From positions 216,037,530 to 216,101,529 of the forward strand of contig JAUPFV010000001.1 in assembly GCA_036936605.1 (NCBI GenBank): a stretch of 64,000 nt of DNA, in the 5' to 3' direction. Below, one piece after another: positions 34,396-45,763 of this stretch. The position numbers and the translations under genes are program-made. The notes beneath the pieces are model-generated. The model searched no databases and was not told the DNA's origin. It saw nothing but the letters and a program-made list of their open reading frames with translations. How positions within the stretch are numbered: position 1 is the first letter of the stretch; each line of letters opens with the position of its first letter. This stretch comes from Limnanthes douglasii subsp. nivea (taxonomy: Eukaryota > Streptophyta > Magnoliopsida > Brassicales > Limnanthaceae).

Positions 34396-34552
34396 ATAAG
34401 ATCCCCATCATCTCGTCTTATCCTACTTTGTCGAATAAGATCCCAAACACAATAGGTAAACTACATCGCACAACAATGTAACGATGGTCTCTCCTACACG
34501 ATGTTAAAAAAATTAACCAAAATATACGATATAATTTACTACACCACCAAAG

Positions 34553-34807
34553 TTAACTTACATCGTCGTTGAAGACGTTATACATCTCATGATGCTTATA
34601 CTCGTTCATACCCGAGTACAAATCCAACACATGCGGCTTGACCCTCCAAAAAAGCTGATATGGAGTAACATGTCGATGTTGAATGACAAACAAACAACTA
34701 CATTGCTCAACCCTGACAGACCTTGAACTAGGTTCGCATTGCTCAATACGATCGTCGTCCGTCGAATCAAATGCTGAAGAAGACTGAATTCTTCGGTGAT
34801 GAGCCAT
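34553..34807 (-). CDS. Unidentified short ORF
   Basis: 84 codons begin MAHHRRIQSSSAFDSTDDDR. The composition is not obviously random (RVEQCSCLFVIQHRHVTPYQ), but I recognise no family and see no partner exons with certainty. It may be an exon of a decayed transposon gene. The rest of 34401-36890 is AT-rich and without recognisable features. Confidence 0.2.
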   Translation of the reverse strand: MAHHRRIQSSSAFDSTDDDRIEQCEPSSRSVRVEQCSCLFVIQHRHVTPYQLFWRVKPHVLDLYSGMNEYKHHEMYNVFNDDVS

Positions 34808-36889
34808 GCTAAAGGTATTATAATCATATAAGCTTATATCAGAAATTATCTCAAATAATTCACAAACACCGTAATATGTATTAAACGAAAGACATAAACA
34901 TTGGTACGTAATAATTTAGTAAATTAGGGTATTACATACACAAAATAATGTAACGATAAGATTCACACATATTGTGTATATATGGTATGCCCTTTCGCAC
35001 GTCTATGCTTGCGAAATTGCACGTTAGAACATCTTTCAATCCTCGAAAGATGAAAATCTATGTATGTTATCAAAAATCAAGCAAATAACCTACCTAATCA
35101 AAGATCTAGACCTATGCTAACCTATAGAACTAACTAGTATTCAAAATAACAACTACAACTATATGATGGCTTTATTTATGGATTAAAATCTTAGCGTAAA
35201 AGAATAAGTACAATATATTAGAAATTTAAAATATTAACATAATTACTTCTACTAAATAAAACAAATAAAAAACATTCACATGACAACACCAACGGATAAC
35301 GCCAATCTGCTTAACTCCCTTAAATGTATTAGCCAACAACTTAACAAATCTCTCCCTCCTCCCAAAATGAATTATACAAAACATTATTGAAATATTCATT
35401 AAATAAAAATTTAATATATAAGGGCTTGAAAGATATTGAAAAATAATTTTTGGATTATAAGAAAACATCCGTTTTTAATTAGCATGCAACTTACAATTAG
35501 ATTTAGGTCGGAATTACATGAAAGTAACATAAAAAATAAAATTGAGTGATTTATTCGAACATACATATTCGAAAAAACTAAATACTTATATTGTAGCAGT
35601 ATGAGAAATACCAACATTTAGGAATTTATTGAAAAAACACATAACTTAGTGTTGACATCGCTTTAATTAAAAAAAAAGTCAGTTAAAATGGTCGACAAAA
35701 AAAATCATAAATTAGTATAACTAAAGGTTTTGATGTATGCAGTAAGAATTAAACATAATAGAAAGCACATGAGGTAGGAGCATCCTGTCAGCATTCTTTT
35801 ATGCTTGACCAAGAAGTCTTACGTTCTCCAAGTCACACAGCTTTTGAACTGAAAAAACTTTTTGTGCAATTCATGCTTTTGTATCCTTTCTAAGATTTAT
35901 TTTCTCTCGACTAGCGGATCTTTAAGCGGAATTTTTAATAATCTATTATCCCTTTGATTTTCCTTGCGAGCGAAGAACGAGTGGAAGTTTTGAACGAGTG
36001 TTGAGAGAGTGAAGTGTTCCATCTCTATTTTAGAGTTTGTAAAGATCCACTCCTTCTTTTAGTCAGAATGAAGCCATGAGAAATTGACTTCCGCCAACAC
36101 TGGACTATTAAGGATCGCATCCCGCACATATTCTACACTATAACCTATAACTGATTCAACTTCTACTTGTGAGAGATCAAACGAAGCTTCGTTTTTTTTT
36201 ACTAATCAGTAAATAAGGAACATAACTAATAAAGTAAATAAGGGAATACCAGACCATATATGCAGGTCGTGGGACTATGTATCCCTCAACATATGGAGTT
36301 TCATTGTTGTAATCATCCGACTATATGTGACTATGTATCCACCAACCTATTTATATCTTATTTTGTACTAATATCGTGTTAGAAGGTTATCTCTCCCTTA
36401 TTCACCCACTTTCACGGTTGGGAAATCCCTCTGCATTGGTCAATCATCCCTAACTCGAGCAGAAGTTTTTTCAAAGTATTAATGTACTTTATAAAAAAAA
36501 AACCTTTAAGACTACTATTTTATAATACATACATAAGTTTTCTAAAATGTTATTTTTATATATTTATTATTATATATACAATACATTTTAAAAAATTATA
36601 ATATCAATTTTTTATATTTCATATTAAATTCAATTGTGATTTTTATTAAATATACAATCAAATCTGGTTTAGAACAAAGTTATATTTTTTCATATAGGTT
36701 GAAAGAAATTTATTTAATTTTTTTAAAAGTAGTATTTTAGTAACTATCTAACATCAAATTTATTTATCAATAACAACATAAGGCTTGAAAAACTACAGAG
36801 AACCATTGAGTCTGAAATAAATATTCACACATACGAACCTAGACTTTGCTTAAGACCAATATACCCAACTCTTTTTCTCCCCCATTTTT

Positions 36890-39130
36890 TGTGTGTTTTG
36901 TTTTTTTTTAAATATCATATCTTTTAAAACTATAACTCCAAAACTATATATAAAAATACCATTAGTTTTGATAAAACTAGATGCATGAAAAGTATTATTT
37001 AAATTTTTTTAATTGCAAAATTATATGTAAATTGGTTGCAAAAATATGAAAAAACATATATTTAAAAATATTACTCATGAGTTTCGTTTTGTTCATTCTT
37101 AAAAAATAGAAATATATGTCTTTTTAATATATTTTTTAAGTTAGGATTTAAAACAGATATAGTTTTAAATATTAAGAATTATAGTTGCAAAATTACGTAC
37201 AAATATTGTAAAAACAAGAAGAAAATAGTTGTGAAAATAGAAATTTGGTTGTGGAAAATAATGACCCGTAAGCGGATCAGGCCATGCATAGGTTTTAAAT
37301 TTATCAGACCGGTTCCGACCGAAAAATTATAAAAAATATATAAAAATAATATCCTATATATAAAATAAAAATAATATATATATATATATAATAATAAAAT
37401 ATATTTTAAAAAATAAAAAATATATTTTAAAAATAAAATATATAAAAAATGTTAAAATTAATGTGCATGGTTGACCCATGGATATGAACAGACAAGCTTG
37501 GATTTTGAAAGTATTAGACCCGGATCGGGTTGAGACTAAAGCATAAAAAAACGGGCCTGAGCTGGCCGACGCAAACCCGGCCCGTGGATGGCTCATTACT
37601 ATGTGAGTCTAATTATGTGATTTTCTCTTTTCTCTTTTTTGTTTCTTACATGACATATCTTTCAAACCATAGCTTCTAAAAAAATTCCAAAAATGCAATT
37701 GGTTTTATTTGTTTAAGATGAACAAAACTCGATCCATGAAAGATATTTTTTAAATTTATTTATTTGTCAAATTACGTATAAATTGGATGCGAAAATGTAA
37801 AAACATTCTCCAAACATATCATTCATGGATTTTATTTTGGTCGTCTTTAAAAAATAAAATTAAATATATGTCTTTTGGTTTTTTATATAAGTTAGGGTCT
37901 GAAAGATACAAAGTTAAAAATTAGAGTTGCGAAAATATGTGTAAATATATTATGAAAATAAGATGAAATAATTAAAGAAATAGAAATTTGGTTGCGAAAT
38001 AAGTGTGTTTGTGTGACATTCTGTCTCATATTTTTGAGTTTTTTATGTCATATATTTCAAACTATAACTCTAAAAAACAAATTCAAAAATATCATTGGTT
38101 TTTCTTCAGGCGAACAAAACTAGGTAAATGCAAGATATTTTTTGATTTTTTAGTTGTAAAATTACGTATAAATTAGTTACGAACATAGGAAAAAAATTCT
38201 CCAAATTGATAACTCATGGATTAGTTTTGTTCATCTTTCAGAAATTGGAAATAAATGTGAGGGATTTTTTAAAGTTAGGTATGAAAGAGGAGAAGATTGA
38301 GTTTTAAATGTTAAAATTGGAGTTCAGAAATACGTGCTAATGTATTGTGAAAAGAAGAAAAAAATAGTTGGAGAAAACAAAAATTGGTTGCAGAATAAGT
38401 ATGATTGTGTAAGTTTCTCTTCTATTTTTTTTAATGTTTTTCAAAATACCATATCTTTCACACTATAGCTCTAAAAAATATATGAAAATAACATTGGCTT
38501 TTTTTGTTATTTAAAAAAACAAAATACGATCCATGAAATATATATTTTTTGAATTTTTATCTTAGTTGCAAAATTATGTGTAAATTGGTTGCAAAAATTG
38601 AAAAAAAAAATCGAAACATATCATTCATAGATTTCTTTTGTTCCTCTTTATAAATTTAAAATCTATGTGTTTTAGGATTTTTTTTAGTTAGAGTTTGAAA
38701 TATATTTAGTTTTGAATGTTAAAAAATTAGAGTTGCGGAAATATATGCAATATGTTACAAAAATATAAAGAAAATAGTTGTGGAAACATAAATTTGGTTG
38801 CATAATAAATTTGATTATGTCATTCTCTCTCTTTTGTTGTTTGTATCTTTTCTTAAAATTTCATATCTTTCAAATCCTAGCATAAAAAAATCCAAAAAAT
38901 CATTAGTTTTGTTTTTCCAAGATGAACAAAAGTGGATACAAGAAATATATATTTTATAAAATTTTGTTAGTGGTGAAATTACGTGTAAACGGGTTGGTAA
39001 AATAGAAAAAACATTTCTCCACACCTATCACTAATGGATTTTATTTTATTTCCCTTTAAAAAGTATATTTGCTTTTGGATTTTTTTTAAAGTTAGAGTTT
39101 CAAAGATATGAAGTTCTGAATGTTAAAATA
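36890..39130. repeat. ~400-bp satellite-like tandem array, five units
   Basis: The anchor catatctttcaaa or a close variant starts a unit at about 36916, 37653, 38049, 38450 and 38862. Spacings between the last four are about 396, 401 and 412 bp. Each unit carries the same succession: actataactctaaaaa, a gatgaacaaaact-like word, attacgtgtaaattgg, cattcatggatttt, and aatttggttgcgaaataa near its end. The first spacing (737) is enlarged by an inserted segment. AT-rich, non-coding. Confidence 0.85.
37260..37602. mobile_element. ~340-bp insertion inside the satellite array
   Basis: Between satellite units 1 and 2 there are about 340 extra bases that no other unit has. They begin near tgacccgtaagcgg and end near cccggcccgtggatggctca. 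CGGG/CCCG words are concentrated at both ends, as in small hAT-like or similar non-autonomous DNA elements. I could not find a clear duplication at the ends. Confidence 0.45.
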
Positions 39131-40689
39131 ACAAATAAAAAAACTAATTTTATTCCTTAGTTGAAGGAGATATGTTGGATGTGTGGATTGTGTTTTTAAG
39201 AATATTGAAGATTTTATGTTGTAGGTGGTTTTTGGTAAACTTTAAAATCCATGTGATTATTTATAACTCACTTATCTCTACTTTTTGAATTACATTTACT
39301 TTGGTCAATGTTTAGTTTTATTTTTATCTTTTTGGTCCTTCTGATGAGAAGACATTATTGGTGGAGAAGAAATTACTCATAAAAAATTCAAAAGACTTCT
39401 CTTGTTTTATAGAAATTAAAAAAACTTGTCTTATTTTATGGGAATGATACATGATGTAGGTATGACTTCTTATTTAACTATTACGAATATTGATCTCATA
39501 ATAAAAGATGATATGAAAATATTATATCAAAAAATTAACGGTTGATTTTTGGAGAAGAGCATTCGTTATATTTTCCTGAACATAAATTAGTTTTTCGCTA
39601 TATTATATTGCTTATTTTTATAATGTACAATTGTCCTGGTCTACAACAACAACAATCTCGGGCATATTATTGTTAAAAATATGTGTTACTTACAATTATT
39701 TTTTATGGATTCATATGAGGGTCCCAAAAATTTCCAAGGAAAGTTAAAAAGTACAATTTGTTTTTGAGAAAACTACCCATAAATACCTTTTCAAGTATCT
39801 AATACCAAACTAGTACCCATAAATGGGATAGTACCATAAGGTACCACAGCCTAACAAATAGACTAAAATACCCCAAGGGTATAAATAGGCTATTTAGATT
39901 AGACATTCAATTTTCCCCTCTAAGTCAGACTTTTGGTCTTATATTTGCCTTCCAAAATCATAAAGCGAAGTAAATCTACGATTCAAAACCCCAGAACCAC
40001 TTTCAGTAGACGGAACCTCCTTGTTTATCCGGCGAACACAAACCGTCGATAATAACTCCGGCAAGCGCTTTAAACCATTGATGCCATCAATCATTGACCG
40101 ACGACTTCAAAATCGAACCGTCTGCCACTGTTGATCGTCATAAACTGCAGTATAGGTACGTCATCGAAGTCGATAAGTATTTTTTTTCTTGTTATGTTCT
40201 TGGTTAGGGCTCTGCTAGTAGGTCGTATTGATTCAGGTGTTTTTTTTGTTGTCTTGATTATCTATTGAAGTTTCGCATCTTGTTCTTTTATGGCATGCCT
40301 CAAGATTAAGTGTTAGTTTGGTCTGTGTACGTGCACTTGATTGTAGATGCTAAATCGCATCTTCTTTAAATGGTAATATGGTATCTCGCATGTTTACATG
40401 GATGATTATTTAATAATACGCAAAGTGTTGTTTCATAGGGCAGGCAGATGGACGAATAACAAGTAAATCGCAACAGTGATCTACCAATCAGAATGGTAAC
40501 ATACATCCATTTGAAAAGATGTAAATACTTTTTTTTGTCTTGTGCACTCCACAAGACCCATGATATTCTAAGACTACAGTGAACTGGCTGACAATGTAAA
40601 CCAAAACGGAACCCATTTTCACGTGCTCTTCTATTTGTTACAAATTTAATTTAATGTTAACATATCATGGTGTTGAATATGTAGGTTAC

Positions 40690-41458
40690 ATCTATGTTCG
40701 AGATAGTTAGGGATATAAACGAAGCTTCACGAATAATAGGGGACATAGAAAGTGACATATTCGATGACCCATTGTCTGATCAACACAAGAAGCTTGGCTG
40801 CTCGATATCCGCATTGGATAAAGAATCAGGTGATTACAAGTTAGAGAAATAGTAGGTGTTTTCAAACATTCTTGATTTTGTTTTCTATGTACTCATTCAG
40901 TGTTAAATGCTTTGTTCATGAATATGGAGTGTCTGTTGAAAATATTTTTGTGGTCGAGACAAAGGCAATGGCGACTTTGGACGAAATAAAGAAGCTGCGA
41001 AACAAAGTCCTGTTATGGTGTGGTAAGTTTTGAACCATCTTAGCCTATTATTTGATGTTTCTTCGTGAGACCCTTCCATATTGATGTAGCTTTTTTCTGG
41101 CGTGGTTGGTTGTGCATAAGCCAAAATATTATTTTTATAACTATATGTAGGATGCGATTTTTACACATAAATCTCATGATCTATTACACATAAATCGCAT
41201 GATCGATTTTACATATAAATCTCATGACCTATATTTTACACATAAATCGCATGACCTATTTTAGACATAAATCTCATGACCTATTTTACACATAAATCTC
41301 ATGACTTATTTTACACATAAATCTCATGTTCATCGTTTTAAATCTACACTTATCACGCATAGACATAAACTAATTACTCTTGTTGAATAGTTCTAAAATC
41401 GCATCCTCTACCTCCTGCCTTCTCCTTTACTTTTTCATACAGGCTGACTAAGGAAATT
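40690..41458 (+). other. Possible small multi-exon gene of unknown function
   Basis: An acceptor-like atgtag precedes an ATG at about 40690 that opens MFEIVRDINEASRIIGDIES followed by DIFDDPLSDQHKKLGCSISA. A donor gtaggt near 40853 and an acceptor attcag near 40900 would join it in phase to KCFVHEYGVSVENIFVVETK and MATLDEIKKLRNKVLLWC, ending at a gtaagt near 41020. The next acceptor (tacag, ~41443) leads quickly to a stop, or in another frame to an acidic EDEYQLEESDSKESSDD. An upstream donor at ~40149 suggests an additional 5' exon. I recognise no family. The consistent phases support the model, the ending does not. Confidence 0.35.
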
Positions 41459-43250
41459 ATTGATTCAATCGTACCTAGTTGGATGAATTCCAAGTACCGA
41501 GGATGAATATCAGCTTGAGGAGTCTGACTCAAAAGAGTCTTCTGATGATTGATGATTTTGGTGGTTGATGTGTTTTTATTAATTTAAACATGCAATCCTA
41601 AAATATGCTGTATTTTTTGTTAGGGTCGAGTTCCTGGACAGTTGTAAGGCCATGTATATTGTTATATAATATTAAAAATTGGTGATGTTAGCTATAACAT
41701 GACCTATTTTATTCATAAATCTCATAATCCAGTTTACTCACGAATCGTATGACCTATTTTACTCACAAACCAAGCTAGCATCTCCTATTTTACCCAGAAT
41801 TCACAACATGACAAAACCAATCTAGCATGACCAATTTTACTCAAATCTAGTATGACCTGTTTTAACATAAATCTCATGACCTATTTTACACATAAATTTC
41901 ATGGTTTATTTTACACATACATCACATGATCTATTTTACACATAAATCTCATGACCTATTTAACACATAAATCTCATATTTAGCATTTAAAATTTACACT
42001 AAAGTCGCATCATCTACCTAAAACAACTAAAAACAGGATTTCAGCAAAACAAAACCAAGAACAAAAATGAACTAATATCCACAAATCGCAAAATGACAAA
42101 ACCAATCTAGCATAACAAATTTTACTTAAATCTAGTATGACCTGTTTTACTCAAATCTAGTATGACCTGTTTTACACAAAAATATCATGACTAATTTTAC
42201 ACATAAATCTCATGGTTAATTTTACACATAAATCTCATGACCTATTTTACACATAAATCTCATGTTCATTGCTTTGAATTTGCACTAAAATCGCATCCTT
42301 TACCTCCTCACATAAACATATTTTTTGAATCTTGATGTTGTGTTTTTTATACTAAAGCTAGTTGATGATAATATATTTGAAAAGTTGGATAGTTGTATGA
42401 AGTGCAATTTATTGTTTTTACTCACAATCTTGCATGATTACAGATTTGTATGTAAATCGGGCTCCAAATGCAAATATCAAAACTAATCTAGCATGACCTA
42501 TTTTACTCACATCTAGCATAACATATTTTACTCACATCTAGCATGACCTGTTTTATTCATAAATCTCATAATCTAGTTTAATCACAATCTGCATAACGTA
42601 TTTTACTCACATCTAGCATTACCTATTTTACTCACAAATGGTATGACCTATTTTACTCACAAACCAAGCTAGCATGTCCTATTTTACCCACAAATCACAA
42701 CATGAAAAAACTAGCATGACCAATTTTACCTAAACCTAGTATGACCTGTTTTACACATAAATCTCATAACCTATTTTACACATAAATCGCATGGAATATT
42801 TTATACATAAATCGCATAATCTATTTTACACATAAATCTCATGACCTATTTTAAACATAAATATCATATTCAACGGTTTCAATTTACACTAAAATTGTAT
42901 CATCTACCTAAAACAACTTAAACAGAATTCTAGCAAAAAAACCAAGAACGACGATGAACTAATATCCACATATCGCAAAATGACAAAACTAATCTAGTAT
43001 GACCAATTTTAGTCAAATCTAGTATGACCTGTTTTACACATAAATCTCATGACCAATTTTACACATAAATCTCGTGGTTATTTTACACATAAATCTCGTG
43101 GTTAATTTTACACATAAATCGCATGACCAATTTTACACATAAATCTCATGATTTATTTTACACATAAATCTCATGATCTATTTTACACATAAATATCATG
43201 TTCATCGTTTTGAATTTGCACTAAAATTGCATCATCTACTCCCCACGTAA
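41145..43250 (+). repeat. 25-bp minisatellite in ~890-bp higher-order blocks
   Basis: Dozens of copies of ttttacacataaatctcatg plus acctat fill 41145-41340, 41690-41990, 42110-42290, 42440-42880 and 42960-43210. Variants replace the tctcatg with tcgcatg, or the array switches to a cousin unit ttttactcacatctagcatg. The interspersed tract tctacctaaaacaact through gaactaatatccaca occurs at about 42010 and again about 891 bp later, so whole blocks were duplicated. Interruptions contain the same atcgcatc and gaatttgcact words. No coding potential. Confidence 0.85.
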
Positions 43251-44748
43251 ACAAATTTTCTAAATCTTTATGTTGTGTCTTTTAAGCCTCCACCACACAA
43301 AACGCATCCTTCTCATGTAAGCAGAATCATGAATTATATATATTAAAAACACGGTTCCAATTTACGCATGAATCGCAACATGCATGTCGCATGAACAAAC
43401 CACTACACAAGTTATCAAACAATGAAGTTTACATTGAAATCGAAGGGTGATATTACAGACAAATCGCATAACCGGTAAAAGTTGTCTTATATAATAGTGT
43501 TCTAGCAATCTAGAAAATACCTTAAACTCGCAAAGTCTAACACAAATCTATCAACTACTATAAATAATGATCAAAGATGTTCAAATCTAACAATTTCACT
43601 TAGTCAGAAATCATATTATCGATTCGATACACAATCTAGCAATATCAGCAAACCAATGAATCAATATGCCTTATCTAGCAATATATACAAAGGTAAATCA
43701 CAATGGTGTTCAACAAGTTAGTAGAGTATCTAGCAAGGTCTATATGGTATCAAAATCAAAATATCAAACTCCAATACATAAATCACATCATCTCCAATGA
43801 ACCTCGCGACCTGCTACTGAATCTATTTAATCTGTACCCAGACTAACGAAAATTGTAAAAAATATGATTATAAAATAAATACATCTGTAGACATGCTTAA
43901 AACTCATTTGAGGTTATAAATCAACTTAAACACTTCGAAACCGTGATGTTACGCCTTCGAAGCTCAGTTGTTTTTTAAAAACAACAAAAAGAAGCTTGAC
44001 GTATCACGATAAAAAGTTCATAAATTAGCTGCTGAAGCTCGTCTGATAATCCACTGCAATGAAATTTCCTGAAACAGTAGTTTGACGTACATTAGTCGAA
44101 CGAAAAAAGGAGATGGTGGTTGACGCCGGTTCGACATAGGCCTCATTGGAAAATTAGATTAACGTACCGGTGGTAGACGGTGGTAGGTACCGGTGGCTGA
44201 CAGTGGTGGATGAGATTGATCGGTGGTAGCCGGGTGGTTGCCGACAAGTTAAATAGTCGCATTGGAGATGATATAGGAATTTTGAATTTTTTAAAAGTAG
44301 CTTCTCTTTAAAGACGAGTATTTATTTAGGTCAAGAGAGAAGAAATTGGTTAGAAATTTAAAATTTAAAAATCTTATTGGATGAAAATATCATGTTTTTT
44401 TAATGGTATTAGAAGAAACTTGGATATTGAAAGGAAGTTATTTTATTTAATAGATACCAAAAATTAGTATGTTCGGTAGAAGAGTACCTATGATGTCATT
44501 TTTTATTTTTTGACAAACAAAATAACATAGCATTATTATCATTGCTATCCCATGGTACTTCTATCAAGACTTAATGATATGCTTGACAAGCATATATATA
44601 TATATAATCGATGACTTTCATTTGACATTCCATTATTTGTTTATATTTATTATCGATATTTCACCAACTTAAACATTGTGAATTTCGTTTGTACCGATTT
44701 TTAATGATTAATTAAATATTTTTTATTTAATCAGTTATATATATATAT

Positions 44749-44807
44749 AGTCATGTTATAAATAAACAAAGTTAATAGCCTTCCCATGTCTTTGTGAGCC
44801 TAATGAC

Positions 44808-44886
<79 letters not shown>

Positions 44887-44909
44887 CTTTGTTTATTTAT
44901 AACATGACT
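44749..44909. repeat. Perfect 26-bp inverted repeat around a long (AT)n tract
   Basis: agtcatgttataaataaaca (first 20 bases of the arm, 44749-44774) has an exact 26-base inverted partner at 44884-44909. Between them lie a short unique loop and about 70 bases of alternating A and T (about 44811-44883). The region can extrude a long hairpin. A similar, smaller structure is at 15456-15510. From 44910 to 45395 no credible gene is seen; short ORFs on both strands at 45059-45326 are unrecognised. Confidence 0.9.
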
Positions 44910-45763
44910 ATGAGAATATACATATTTCATATTTTAGTAATAATTTGATGAAATTAAAAATCATCATGTCACAACTTTTAGAACACAGGTGGCGATTACA
45001 AATTTTTAGAGGTGACAACTTCGTGGTAGAGAATGGATATACTTATTGGTTCAATATCTTAGACTATTGATTCAATGTATATAGCAGCAGGACATTCAAC
45101 TAGAACCGGCAGGCCAATCGTAGCACTTTTGCCAACAACAATTACATTCTTCTTGCTATCTACATCAAGCCACCCATCGACATTGTCGTCGGGAACCGTT
45201 CGTAATGGACTAAGCTTTTGGTTCATATCTGTTGTTGTAGTGTCAATTGCACCGTATGGAGCCAATAATGTAAGTGTCAACTACAACAATTTTATCACTA
45301 ATATTCCTAAGATCACTTATTTATAGATTCATGACCGTTTTGTTCATTTATGTTAATACATAATTCAGTGTAAGCGTCAGTTCAGTTTCCATAGTATTTT
45401 TTTTCGAAATCGTTGGACCTTTTATTTATCAATTGGAAAAAAAAACAGGCCCACATACTTATGTTTTGAGAGAGAACATTTGAGAAATTTAAATTTTACA
45501 AAAGAGGCGGAACTTTCTTTCTATTGAGCTCCAAATCTTCATTTTCTTCAAACGCCAAATTAAAACACGTTGAGAATCCAGCAGCATTCCGATTCATATT
45601 TCTACATTTCTTCTACCAAGAAAGTCTAAAAACCATCTTCATATTTAGTAGAGAATATACCTTTTAAAACTTGAGCTTGAAATGTGACAGTTTGAAGGAT
45701 GAAGTCTCAGAGCTTTGCTCTCAGCCTTTCAACCAACAACAACTCCCAATCATCCATGTAAAC

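Larger units (their letters stand above)
29908..34400 (-). mobile_element. Tat-like Ty3/gypsy element 1, 5'-truncated
   Basis: In element orientation (right to left): the RNase H end, integrase, a tandem-repeat tract, an opposite-strand gene, a polypurine tract and the 3' LTR. The 5' LTR, gag, protease and RT are missing; homology stops at about 34395. The arrangement pol, then tandem repeats, then an antisense ORF, then the 3' LTR is known from Tat-lineage elements of plants, so the lineage is assigned by architecture. Confidence 0.7.
39770..44530. mobile_element. Candidate large DNA element with weak terminal inverted repeats
   Basis: The left end (gaaaactacccataaatacc, 39770) and the reverse complement of the right end (aaaaatgacatcataggtac, near 44510) show about 50% similarity over 40 bases. 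Both are followed inward by promoter-like leaders. Between them lie a small exon-intron model and a long minisatellite. This could be a Mutator-like or other capture element, but the inverted repeat is weak and no target duplication was established. Confidence 0.3.

Noticed and set aside
41145..43250. CRISPR-like regular repeats
   Set aside because: Units are contiguous 25-mers without unique spacers of constant length, there are no cas genes, and the setting is a plant nuclear genome.
45059..45326. Overlapping ORFs on both strands (73 and 83 codons)
   Set aside because: Neither product is recognisable and each could be the shadow of the other. There is no splice or promoter evidence.
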